A stretch of 64,000 nucleotides of DNA from Haematococcus lacustris (taxonomy: Eukaryota > Chlorophyta > Chlorophyceae > Chlamydomonadales > Haematococcaceae). The position numbers and the translations under genes are program-made. The stretch spans positions 8,272,284 to 8,336,283 of the forward strand of contig JASKMD010000014.1 of NCBI GenBank assembly GCA_030144725.1. Direction: 5' to 3'. Under the pieces are notes generated by a model. It was given only the letters and a program-made list of their open reading frames with translations, was not told the DNA's origin and ran no database searches. This document shows, in pieces, positions 1 through 9,257 of the stretch (the stretch's first letter is position 1; each line of letters opens with the position of its first letter).

Positions 1-258
1 TGCCTTGTGCTGCTGCTTCCTCTGCTGGGCATCACTTACATCGTCATCATCATCACATGGTGTTTGCCAAGTTGCTGCAGACAGTTGCTCAGCTGCAGAC
101 TCAGCTCTGGTGGGCATGAGTCACATCTGCATCAGGACCTGCCCATCCTCAGTTCCCAGCCCCCACTGAGATCCTTCAACCTCACGCATAACCCTGCCCA
201 TGCGGCTCCCTTGTGTTCGCATGCCATCCTGTCCCTGCTGCTGCTGCTGCTGCTGCAG

Positions 259-619
259 GTGGGACAACGGTGCATCGCCTGCATTCATCCGCACCCAGCT
301 CGGGTCCCTCTCCCTGCATCGCTGCCCCACCAAGCGCTTTGCAGCCACGGAAAGCCTGGAATGCTGCGCAACAGTGTTCAATGTCGGTGCAGAGGCATAT
401 GGGGGCAGCTGCCCACTGATCCAGTTCACGCTCTGCTCCGATGTGGCCGCCGCTGTGTGCGAAATGCCTACCACCGCGCAGCTGAGGGCACCGCCACGGC
501 CTCAAGGCAAGCGACCGCCGCCACCACCTCGCAAGCCAAAGCCACCCCCACTGCCACCCAAGCCACGTCCGCCCAAGCCACCCAGCAAGGCTGTGGCCAG
601 GCCACCACCTAGGGTGTGA
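259..619 (+). CDS. C-type-lectin-like protein, last exon (left copy)
   Basis: An exon follows a CTG repeat ending in a CAG acceptor at 258. It opens with W-D-N-G and ends its folded part with LCSDVAAAVCEM, which resembles the carboxy end of C-type lectin-like domains (W..DG...C...VCE). A proline-rich tail (PPPPPRKPKPPPLPPKPRPP) follows and stops at 617-619, as in algal extracellular matrix proteins. The 5' part of this copy lies outside the window; the other copy at 39324-40477 shows more of it. Function is inferred as carbohydrate or matrix binding outside the cell. Confidence 0.5.
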
Positions 620-1377
620 TGTGTGATGTGGCAACGGTTACAAGAGGACGTCTGGTGGGCTGGCCTCGCCACCCATGGACTGGGAGTGTGGGACCTAGTA
701 TAGGCGGTCTAGTCAGGTAAGGTGTCAGCAGTCTAGGTGTCAGCAGTGCATTTGCCATCAGTTCAATCAGTTCGTTCATTGACATCATCGCTTTGTTCAG
801 GGTCGAATGAAGGGGGTAGGGGAATGTCGCAGCCGACTGAAAGGTGCCATTGTTTCAAACTGGTGTTTGTCTCGATCTGTCATTTTTCTGCATCACTTTT
901 CTTCAGCTTGGTAGGTAGGAAGCATACCGTTCAAAGGCATGTTGATTTTAAGAGCGTGACCTTCACCAGTCACTGGTCCACTGGCCTCTCATGCCTGCAA
1001 CACCACATGGTTCAGTTGCCGTGGCCGTACCGAGACATGCAAGCACTCAAATGAGCTGCTTTACAACACCCACGACGCAGGATGCAGAGTTCTCCGTTGC
1101 GGTACACTTGCATGGAGCCCCGTTTTCTCAACGTCATCTTACAGCCAGATCAATCGCACTCTGCCTGCTCAGTCAGATGCTCCAGCACCATTTACCGTAG
1201 GTGCCGGCCAAACGCAAGGTGCCGGCTGGCACATATAACCCCACTGCCTTGCAATACTCGTTCAATATCGTCACGCCCAGCTTCTTGCCCAAGGTGCGCA
1301 CTGCAACTGCAGCCATGTACACACTCAGCTCATCGTCATCATTTACAACAATATCATCATAGGGCACTTGCCAATTA
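620..1377. other. No confident gene; short open frame on minus strand
   Basis: I see no recognisable family here. A 64-codon minus-strand open frame at 1173-1367 (copy at 38576-38770 on plus) has an acidic start (VVNDDDELSVYMAAVAVRTL) and reads like a protein, but it begins right beside the MITE, has no recognised domain and could be an exon remnant. Confidence 0.3.
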
Positions 1378-1648
1378 GGGCACGACCGGACGTGTTAAAG
1401 TTAATGTTAAACCGTTTTGTTAAAGATGCACGCTTGGTCTTGATACGAGTCGTTTTTTGCTGTCGTTCTGGTCACGACACGGCAATGCACCCAGCGACAC
1501 TATGCAGGCAGAAGTGGCCAGTGAGACGCAGTCCCAGGGTAGCAAAACGGGTATGTTAAAGATTTGTTAAAGCACGTTAAAGAACCAAAACATCAGGATG
1601 TTAAATTTTGATGTTAGAAAAAACGGGTTAAATGAACCGGTCGTGCTC
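1378..1648. mobile_element. MITE copy 1, TA target duplication
   Basis: A 271 bp element starts with GGGCACGACCGG and ends with the inverted CCGGTCGTGCTC, giving 10 perfect terminal inverted bases (GCACGACCGG) and near matches outside them. TA dinucleotides flank both ends (1376-1377 and 1649-1650), the signature of Tc1/mariner-type insertion. No transposase is encoded. The interior is rich in the motif GTTAAAG. A diverged copy lies at 9014-9257 and the mirror copy at 38295-38565. Confidence 0.85.
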
Positions 1649-1699
1649 TATTGCCAATGTGTAGCGTAATGGTTTACCGCCTGTGTCAGCGAATGTTTA

Positions 1700-1760
1700 C
1701 CCAATCCGCAACTGTAGGGTTGCGGATTGGGAGGGCCTCCCATCCAGTGATGGGAGGGCC
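1700..1760. repeat. Two adjacent hairpins
   Basis: CCCAATCCGCAAC (1700-1712) pairs perfectly with GTTGCGGATTGGG (1719-1731) across a 6-base loop. It is directly followed by a second inverted repeat, GCCTCCCAT..ATGGGAGGGC. The mirror copy is at 38183-38243. Their role is unknown; they may be the end of another small transposon. Confidence 0.7.
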
Positions 1761-2408
1761 TGTTAATGTTGCTGTCGTACTCCTGGCCATGGCCTGATCA
1801 TGCTTGCCGTTATGCGCCTTCTTCTTGGCATCTTGGCTTTGCCAATTTTGTAGCCGTTCACTGGGTTCACTGGCTTACACCGCATTATGGCTGGCAGAGT
1901 GGTGCATCAGTACAGGCCAGTGGGTGCATGCGGATGGTCGTAGTACATGGAAGGAGATCAGTGGGGTTAGACAGATCAGTGAGATTAGACCGGGGCCAAC
2001 GGCCGGGGTGACCACAGATCAGTGAGATTGTGATTAGCAGGTCGGTGCATGGCACCTGGGGTGGACGTGTCGTGCAGAGCCCGTGCCGTCATATTCAGCT
2101 GCGCGGCGATGAGGAGGTGATCCGTGAAAGTGGTACCCGTGAACCTGTCCTCAGCGCCTGTCTCATTACCGCTCACCAACGCCGCTTCCAGCCATGCGCT
2201 CGCTCCTGCATTCGCTCACCTTCACCGCTCACCTTCACCGCTCACCTAGCATCGGCTGGGGTTTCCGACCGGCTGTCCTCGTGCACAGCCCAGCGCTGCG
2301 CACTTGCCTCCTGCCCTGGCTGCTCAATGTGCCGTCGCGAACACTCAGCGCGTCAGCACTCAGTGAGCGGCACAGCCTGCTGGTCCCACCAGTTGCCAAC
2401 ACACACCT

Positions 2409-4397
2409 GTGTTGTTGGGCAGCACAGTCACCGCCAGCTGCTGTCAGTCACCAGCAATGCCGGGTTGTAACCTTGTTTATGAGAAAAAGCCCCTGCCCCT
2501 TGCAGCCCTGCGCCAGTATGACCCGGCACCCCGACCCAAGCAGGACCTGGAGCAGCTGGTGTCAGCGGTGGAGGAGCTGCCCTTTATGAGCAGCAGCAGC
2601 CAGGTGGAGCAGACGTCACGGCTGTTGTGGTGCTTTGCAGACTGGGCCAAGCAGCCAGAAAACAGGAGAGCCCACCTGACCCAGGCTCAATGCAGTGCAG
2701 TGCTCGCCCTGCTGCAGCGCATGGCTGGAGGGGCTGGACCACGTCCAACACTGCAACAGTTTGATGCTCGCCAGCTGAACATGGCAGCCTGGTCCCTGGG
2801 CAAGCTCAGGCCCCACCTCCCTGCTGCTGCAGTCACCTCAGCCTGCTCAGCCCTTGCCAGCCACAGTGCCAGCAGTGAGGTTATGAAGGGGGCCAGCTGG
2901 CGCAACTGGAGCAACCTGCTACATGGCTTGGCCACAGCTGGCATGCAGTGCAGCAGCAGCCCAGACCTGACCTGGCTGTATGAGCAGGCAGTGCAGCTAC
3001 TGCCTGAGAAGCTGGCCTGGGGTGCTGAGGGTCAATCTATTGGCATGATATTCTGGGCAATGGCCAAGTCAGGCTACACAGGCAGTGCCCAGCCCCTGCT
3101 GCAGGCGGTCACAGCTGCCATCAGTCAGGGCGAGGTCATGAGGGATGCGTCATCTCAGGCCTGGGCCAACCTGATCTGGGCTGCCAGCAAGCTGCCTGGC
3201 TGCAGGGAAGAGGCGAGGCAGCTGCTGGGGCAGTTTGCAGCCAGGGCACAGGCTGTGGTGCCTTGCTTCAACACTCAAGATGTGAGCAACGTCCTGTATG
3301 CCATGAGTTTGGTGCTGTGGCATGACAGGGAGGTTTGCAGGCAGCTGGCTGAGCGGGCAGCTCAATTTGAAAGGATGATGAGCCAGCATATGGCCAACAG
3401 CCTGTATGGCCTGGCCCGCCTTGGCTACTTGGACAGCTCGGTGCGCAGCCTGGCAGCAGGGGTGGCCGAGGCAGACCTGGCAGCCTTCAATCCACAAGAC
3501 TTGACCAACCTGCTGTATGCCAGGAGCGTGTTCCTTGCCCTGTCCCTCCACCAGGCAGTGTCATCAGGTCACAGCCAGCTGGCCAGTGAGCCGCAGCTGA
3601 ACAGCATGGCAGCAGCGCTGTGGAGGGAGTGCAGCAAGAGGGAGCTGGGAGGGGAACAATGGGCCGATATATATCTATTTCAGCTCCATGCAGCCAGTCA
3701 GTGGCTGCATGCCTGCACTGGAGGCCAGATTACCTTGGCTACCTCACCAGCAATTCGGGAGCTGGTTGCCAAGGCTACTGCATGCCAGAAAAGCAACATG
3801 GGTTCACTACAGGCAGCGCTGCAGCAATGTGATTTCAGCCAGCTGGTAAAAGCTCTGGCAGCTGCTGGATACAGTGAAATGCAGCAGGCAGCACTTAGCC
3901 TAGATGGCACCCAGTGCTCTCAGCTGCTGGTGCTGGGGCCAAGGACGACCAATGGAATGTCAGTGTCCCAGAGTCCTAATTTCTTGCCTCATGGCAGCAT
4001 GTCAGGGGTGGTGGCTCATGTCAAGCTGCAGCAGCTGACCCACTTCGATGCAGGGGTGGTGGTCAACACAACAGCATTTGACCAGCTGGCCAATGACAGT
4101 GAGCGGGCAGCCTTCATGCGTGAGCAGGTGCGAGCCAGCCTGCCTGAGGCTGAGGCGTGGCAGAAGCTGTTGCAGGCAGAGGGGGGACACTGTGCAGGCC
4201 AGGAGGGGCCACCAGCTGCAGCCACACCAGCAGCCCAGCAGCAGCAGGCAGTCAGCGTGTCAGTTGGGCAGCAGGCAAGGCAGCAGGACGCACTCCCCCT
4301 GCCAGCCGCTCAGTTGAAGAGTGCAGGCGTGCTCCCATCACAGCGGGCAAACCAGGCACCAGGGCTGCTGCCCCGCCCAGTGCGGCCAAGGGTGTGA
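2409..4397 (+). CDS. OPR-like organellar RNA-binding protein (left copy)
   Basis: The 662-residue open frame is an alpha-helical repeat protein. Degenerate L-W-A-x-A-K-L-G type repeats recur about every 40 residues: SRLLWCFADWAK (~70), MAAWSLGKL (~122), NLLHGLATAG (~167), MIFWAMAKSG (~210), NLIWAASKLPG (~247), NVLYAMSLV (~291), NSLYGLARLG (~327), NLLYARSV (~364). This matches the octotricopeptide repeat (OPR) family, whose members bind and stabilise or activate particular chloroplast or mitochondrial transcripts (Tbc2 type). The carboxy end (~510-600) may be a degenerate RAP-like domain and the last 60 residues are low-complexity. The in-frame Met at 2457 is an equally good start. No clear transit peptide is visible, so a 5' exon may be missing. 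TGTAA at 4911-4915 could serve polyadenylation. The RNA target cannot be read from the sequence. Confidence 0.7.
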   Translation: MLLGSTVTASCCQSPAMPGCNLVYEKKPLPLAALRQYDPAPRPKQDLEQLVSAVEELPFMSSSSQVEQTSRLLWCFADWAKQPENRRAHLTQAQCSAVLALLQRMAGGAGPRPTLQQFDARQLNMAAWSLGKLRPHLPAAAVTSACSALASHSASSEVMKGASWRNWSNLLHGLATAGMQCSSSPDLTWLYEQAVQLLPEKLAWGAEGQSIGMIFWAMAKSGYTGSAQPLLQAVTAAISQGEVMRDASSQAWANLIWAASKLPGCREEARQLLGQFAARAQAVVPCFNTQDVSNVLYAMSLVLWHDREVCRQLAERAAQFERMMSQHMANSLYGLARLGYLDSSVRSLAAGVAEADLAAFNPQDLTNLLYARSVFLALSLHQAVSSGHSQLASEPQLNSMAAALWRECSKRELGGEQWADIYLFQLHAASQWLHACTGGQITLATSPAIRELVAKATACQKSNMGSLQAALQQCDFSQLVKALAAAGYSEMQQAALSLDGTQCSQLLVLGPRTTNGMSVSQSPNFLPHGSMSGVVAHVKLQQLTHFDAGVVVNTTAFDQLANDSERAAFMREQVRASLPEAEAWQKLLQAEGGHCAGQEGPPAAATPAAQQQQAVSVSVGQQARQQDALPLPAAQLKSAGVLPSQRANQAPGLLPRPVRPRV

Positions 4398-5929
4398 GTC
4401 AAGGGTGGATGGTGAGGGTATAAGGCAGGAGGTGGGAACGGTGCCGTGGCAGCTCAGGGGATGGATGTGAGGCGCTGTGACGCTGGCCAGCAAGGGCCAG
4501 AAGAGGGGCAGCTGCTATAAGGGGCGGCGTGGGGTGCCAGGCATGTCAGGGCCAGCTGTGTGGCCTGCTGGTATTGCAGTGTAGCTTGATTGGCCCACTG
4601 TAGCGTGTGCCCGCACCAGACGCAATGGGTGATAGTTGCCGAACTGAGCCTGAGCCGTCAGCCTGGCTGCTAGGTCCAATAGCCTGGACCTCTGGATTGA
4701 ACGTCATCACTTCTCCGCTGCCACTGCTTCGGACAATCAACGGACCTATGGATGACCAGTATAGTACGAACCAGTGAGGGCACTTCAAGCCTACCTGTCT
4801 AGCTTCGCGTCAGCCATGGCCTTCGATTACAAGGTTTCGATTACAAGCAAACTGAACATGCACACATGGCGCGTGATAGGGGTAGGAAGCCGCACCGGCT
4901 CCGCGGCCGCTGTAACGTCCGACCTACAACAGTCTCTGACCCAAGGTTAGCGCCTATTAACGAAACCACCATGGTTGGGTGGGTGCAAGAAGTTGCAAGA
5001 GATCAAGCAGTGCATGCGCACAGTTTGACTGCAGCCATGCAGGAGCAGCCAGTATGCTTGTGCGCACCTGCGGCTTGCTTTTTGAAGGCTGCCTCCACAA
5101 TTCAAGTCATAGATTGAAAAATTGTTTGCAGAGCAGACAGTGACGCTGCTCGTTGCTTGGTGCTATGAAGCATAGGGGTAGAGGGTCAAGGCTGTTGTGT
5201 GTGCGACATGCTGACAAGCAAATCAGCCAGCTCTGTCATGTCCCTAACCCTGAGGGGGGGAGTGGTGTGGCCAAGCAGCCTATCTGCTGACTTCTCAAGC
5301 GGTGCAGGCCATCACCATTTGCAGTGGCAGCAGCAGCATGATAGCTGTCCTGTGGGTCCTACGAAGGAATGAGATGCTCAGTGATGTGCATTGCACGTAC
5401 GGTGTGGTGCATAGGAGGTAGGCTGGCGCTGGAGTGCCATGTTCCCAGGTCACCCAGCTTTGTGCCGGCGTCAACGCCAACTTTGGGGTCTCCCAGGATC
5501 CGTGCGTCACTGGTTACACATGACAGAACAGCCTCTGCACTGGCTGTATATGCAACTGAACCACTGATCAGGAGAAACTGATGCTGCCCAGCTGTGCAAA
5601 CCACTCTAGCCAGCCACATTGTTGCCATCGCTGCGCTGCTTTAAGAGGAGGCTGCGTGGCTGTGCATGAATGCCGCCCAGCCAAATGTCCTGCAGCCAGC
5701 AAGCAGTGGCAGCAGCATCATGCTTCAGCCTGATTGTGGACAGCACGAAGACAGGAGCTCGCACATTCTCCAACAGGCGGCTCGTAGTGAAGGCTTGGCA
5801 GAACTATGCAGTGCAGTGTGCTCCATTGCACTGTTCACATGGCTGCTGACGCCGCTTCACTCTACAACCGTCGACTTAACTACTGTCCACTGACCGCGAC
5901 GCCAAAATCGGCCCAACTCCGCAGCATAT
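4398..5929. other. Intergenic, no gene recognised
   Basis: It lies between the stop of the OPR-like gene and the stop of the convergent eL42 gene. It should contain both 3' UTRs: TGTAA at 4911-4915 on plus and its complement TTACA at 5514-5518 for the minus gene. Minus-strand open frames at 4546-4788 and 5359-5628 resemble nothing I know. Confidence 0.5.
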
Positions 5930-6235
5930 TTAGTACTGGCCCTTGGTCTTCTTGTCTCCTCCGATCTCGAAGTGCTTGCAGCGCTTCAGCCCCTTCATGC
6001 AGGTCTGCTTGCACTCGGCGCACTGCATCCTCAGCACAATCTTCTTGGTGGTCTTGGCCTTCTTGTGGAATACAGGCTTTGTCTGGCCGCCGAAACCGGA
6101 CTGCTTGCGGTCGTAGCGCCGCTTCCCCTGGGCGTACAGCGAGGCTTTCCCCGTCTTATACTGGGTGACCTTCATGCTCGTGTGCTTCTTGCAGCCCTTG
6201 CAGAACGCCCTCTTAGTCTTTGGGACGTTCACCAT
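5930..6235 (-). CDS. RPL36A: 60S ribosomal protein eL42 (L36a/L44), left copy
   Basis: The 101-residue protein begins [18 protein letters not shown] and carries the core [18 protein letters not shown], the [10 protein letters not shown] segment and [12 protein letters not shown], diagnostic of eL42, a large-subunit protein at the tRNA exit site. Zinc ligands C12/C15 and C72/C75 are present. The residue equivalent to yeast Pro56 is Pro54, the form associated with cycloheximide sensitivity. The family is usually about 105 residues, so the carboxy end (..KKTKGQY) is slightly short. The frame is open without introns, which is notable among intron-rich neighbours. An identical copy is at 33708-34013. 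Confidence 0.95.
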   Translation of the reverse strand: MVNVPKTKRAFCKGCKKHTSMKVTQYKTGKASLYAQGKRRYDRKQSGFGGQTKPVFHKKAKTTKKIVLRMQCAECKQTCMKGLKRCKHFEIGGDKKTKGQY

Positions 6236-7040
6236 GGCGACAATGCGAGGTCAGTAGGCCTGAGCCTGCGTTTCGGTGTGCAAAAGGAAGGCGCAGTCGC
6301 AGTGCCCATTCAAAGATGCATCATGCATGCCAGCCATGCATGCTCTTTTCAGTGTATACGTGCACCAACTCTGGGACACCTGCCGCCCGCCGCCTTCACT
6401 TCCCATTCCTTCACTTCCATCGACAGAGGCGACTTTAATGAACCAGCGATGCCGGTCATATCAAGGGTGGCTTCATATTTGCAATTCAGTCGCGCACAAA
6501 AGCCGGTCAAGTTACATAGCCTCCATCAAGCAACCCCGTGTAACTGCAGAGGTGCTGGTCATCAATAGCGTAGTTTTCTCACCGCCACCTTGCACAAGCA
6601 CTGCCGTTCAACTACCAAGTGCGTTTAAGTTGTTCAGCGAAGCAACGTAACAAGCTTGAGAACTGCTCTTTAACACATCTAACCCGACATCGTACACACT
6701 GGAGGAGGTCATGTGAATGATACCATCACATCATTCAAAAAGTGATCGCTGCACTACCACGGTGCTGGTCAGGCAGGTGCAGCACACAGCCAATCACAAG
6801 AAGGGGTGAAAGAGGGGTCCCCGAGAGTGTAAAGCTGTTGGTGAGGGGGAGCGACGGCAGCAGGAGCAAGAGCAGCCACAGGACTAGGATCAGGACCTGG
6901 AAGAGCAGAAGCAGCAGGACGCACATGGGCAGACACCCACATCAGAAGACATGGAGGGACACGAACCCCTTGCCCCCTACACCTCCTTGCGCCGCTATGC
7001 ACCTCCCCCTCACCCACCTTCACCCCCCGTGCTTCCCCCC
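6236..7040. other. eL42 upstream region, no further gene
   Basis: This should hold the promoter and 5' UTR of the minus-strand eL42 gene. The open frames through it are low-complexity and unrecognised. In the other arm the homologous sequence continues past the gap point into a short TG repeat near 32876. Confidence 0.4.
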
Positions 7041-7540
7041 NNNNNNNNNNNNNNNNNNNNNNNNNNNNNNNNNNNNNNNNNNNNNNNNNNNNNNNNNNNN
7101 NNNNNNNNNNNNNNNNNNNNNNNNNNNNNNNNNNNNNNNNNNNNNNNNNNNNNNNNNNNNNNNNNNNNNNNNNNNNNNNNNNNNNNNNNNNNNNNNNNNN
7201 NNNNNNNNNNNNNNNNNNNNNNNNNNNNNNNNNNNNNNNNNNNNNNNNNNNNNNNNNNNNNNNNNNNNNNNNNNNNNNNNNNNNNNNNNNNNNNNNNNNN
7301 NNNNNNNNNNNNNNNNNNNNNNNNNNNNNNNNNNNNNNNNNNNNNNNNNNNNNNNNNNNNNNNNNNNNNNNNNNNNNNNNNNNNNNNNNNNNNNNNNNNN
7401 NNNNNNNNNNNNNNNNNNNNNNNNNNNNNNNNNNNNNNNNNNNNNNNNNNNNNNNNNNNNNNNNNNNNNNNNNNNNNNNNNNNNNNNNNNNNNNNNNNNN
7501 NNNNNNNNNNNNNNNNNNNNNNNNNNNNNNNNNNNNNNNN
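7041..7540. other. Assembly gap (500 N)
   Basis: Exactly 500 N, probably a placeholder length. It falls at the inner end of the left inverted arm, just after a C run, and removes the 5' part of the decarboxylase gene that follows. Confidence 0.99.
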
Positions 7541-8600
7541 CACCCCCGAAGCTGGCCTCTGTGCACTGCTTCGATCCGCTGAGATTGGCCGTGAGGGTGT
7601 CAGGACTAGGCCAAGGGGTCACCGGCTTCCAAGTGTCACAGCAGCTGGAGGAGGAGTATGGCGTGGTGGCGGAGCTGGCCACCTCTCAGGTGCAAATGCA
7701 AGCCATACAGCGGTAACTAGGCAAGACAGGCAGCAGGGGCACATGCAAAACAGGCAGCAGCAGGGGCAGCCCAAGAGTGTGGGGCACCTGCTGGCTTGAC
7801 GATGGTGTAGGCTAGTAGGTAGGAGGGGTGGCTGGCCATGTGCTGCAGCTTCATGTCACCAGCCTGCCCCTCAAGCGCCGCCATACTGGTCTTTGGGCCA
7901 CTCAACACAGACTGAGTTGTTGTACCATCCTCCTCCTCTTACTCATCACCATCATCATTAGCAGCAGCAACAGCCATAGCATCATCAACATCATCAGCAG
8001 CAACACCATCATCAATATCATCACATGGTGTTGGCGTGTTGGCGTTCCTACAATCAAGCGGGTGTGTATTGGTGTTCGTTGTTGTAGGTGGTTCTGTTTG
8101 TGTTGGGTCCGGGCTCCCAGCCAGATCATGCTGTGGCATTGGTGGTTGCGCTTCGAGATATCGTGACCAAGTTCCGCGGCGCGAGTAGTGGTCGCAGTCC
8201 CAACATTGAAGCCACCTCCGCATCAACGATACCATTACCGCTTGCCGCCGCCGCCCCCGCTCAACCCGCCCGGTTGACATCCCCCCGTGACGCTTTCTTC
8301 ACTCGCAACGTTCGGTGCGTTCCAGCAAGCCGTCAATAGCGCGCTAGTGCAGCTGAAGCACTTACGACGCAAGGGATTGATGCTTGTCGCGTTTGTCGCA
8401 GGCTGCCAGCCGACGAGTGCGTGGGTCGAGCGAGCGCGGAGCTGCTCTGCCCTTATCCGCCGGGCGTACCGCTCGTGTACCCGGGTGAGCTCATCACACG
8501 CCAGGCCCTGGACATCCTGCGCGGCGTAAAAGCATCAGGCGGGACGGTCACGGGTCCCGCTGACAGCTCGTTGGATACTCTAGCCGTGCTGGACCTGTAG
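7541..8600 (+). CDS. Orn/Lys/Arg decarboxylase, 3' part
   Basis: Three exons are visible: 7541-7689, 8088-8314 and 8402-8600, with GT-AG introns and consistent phases. Exon 1 encodes DPLRLAVRVSGLGQGVTGFQ followed by LEEEYGVVAEL. Exon 2 gives VVLFVLGPGSQPDHAVALV and SPRDAFFTRN. Exon 3 gives GRASAELLCPYPPGVPLVYP, then GELITRQALDIL and GTVTGPADSSLDTL. These are the end of the PLP domain and the carboxy-terminal domain of fold-type I (bacterial/plastid-like) Orn/Lys/Arg decarboxylases, which make polyamine precursors. The PLP-binding lysine region lies in or beyond the gap. The first TGTAA downstream is at 9299-9303, beyond a MITE. Which amino acid is used cannot be told from this part. Confidence 0.9.
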
Positions 8601-9013
8601 GCGAGTGTATGACGTGTGGTCTGTGTGCCGCGAAGCGTTCGGCTTTGCAAATGTTGCCAAACAGTCTAGTGGCTGCCGGCGTATGCTGTGTCAGCCACCT
8701 TCAGCTATTGCATGCGGCTAATGCTGACCGGTAGGGAGCAGCTCCCCCTAACCTGCTATTGCATGCGGCTAGAGCTGGCCAGGCTGAGCACGCAGCGGAA
8801 CAAGTCGGCGGCGCAATACTCTAGTCCCAGTCCTAGTCCCAGTGGCGAGCACGTGACGAAGCGCATTAGGCCTATGTTTATCAGCTTCCTGTACAGACGA
8901 CACTCTTGACTTGTTTGTGGTAGCTTGCTGTGGCATGCGTGCATAAGAAACGCTTGGAGGTGGCGGGACGACTCACGTTAGCATGATCAGGGGCGATTCA
9001 AGGGCGGCCAGTA
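8601..9013. other. Probable 3' UTR of decarboxylase
   Basis: I see no gene or structured element here. If the TGTAA at 9299-9303 is the polyadenylation signal, this stretch and the MITE that follows are transcribed. Confidence 0.35.
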
Positions 9014-9257
9014 GGGCACGACCGGACGTGTTAAAGTTAATGTTAAACCGTTTTGTTAAAGATGCACGCCTGGTCTTGATACGAGTGGTTTTTTGCTGTC
9101 GTTCTGGTCACGACACGGCAATGCACCCAGCGACACTATGCAGGCAGAAGTGGCCAGTGAGACGCAGTCCCAGGGTAGCAAAACGGGTTTGTTAAAGATT
9201 TGTTAAAGCATGTTAAAGAACCAAAACATCAGGATGTTAAATTAACCGGTCGTGCAC
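9014..9257. mobile_element. MITE copy 2, TA target duplication
   Basis: The 244 bp element has ends GGGCACGACCGG and CCGGTCGTGCAC and is flanked by TA at 9012-9013 and 9258-9259. It follows copy 1 almost base for base but lacks the segment TTTTGATGTTAGAAAAAACG near the right end, so the copies are distinct family members rather than part of the inverted duplication. Confidence 0.85.

Larger units (their letters stand above)
1..7040. repeat. Left arm of large inverted duplication
   Basis: Position x in this arm matches the reverse complement at 39943-x, checked at many genes and open frames that are identical in both places. Differences I could see lie near the inner end: a 3-base indel near 6690 (acacac here, accacgtac-like in the other arm) and a one-base T insertion near 6967. 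The arm runs off the window at base 1, so its outer end is unknown, and its inner end coincides with an N gap. It is either a recent duplication or palindrome, or a scaffold-joining artefact. Confidence 0.95.

Noticed and set aside
182..634. Long minus-strand frame rich in Trp and Gly
   Set aside because: It is the antisense shadow of the proline-rich lectin-tail exon.
6742..7716. 324-codon frame spanning the first gap
   Set aside because: The frame is joined only through N. Its left part belongs to the inverted arm and only the right part is decarboxylase.
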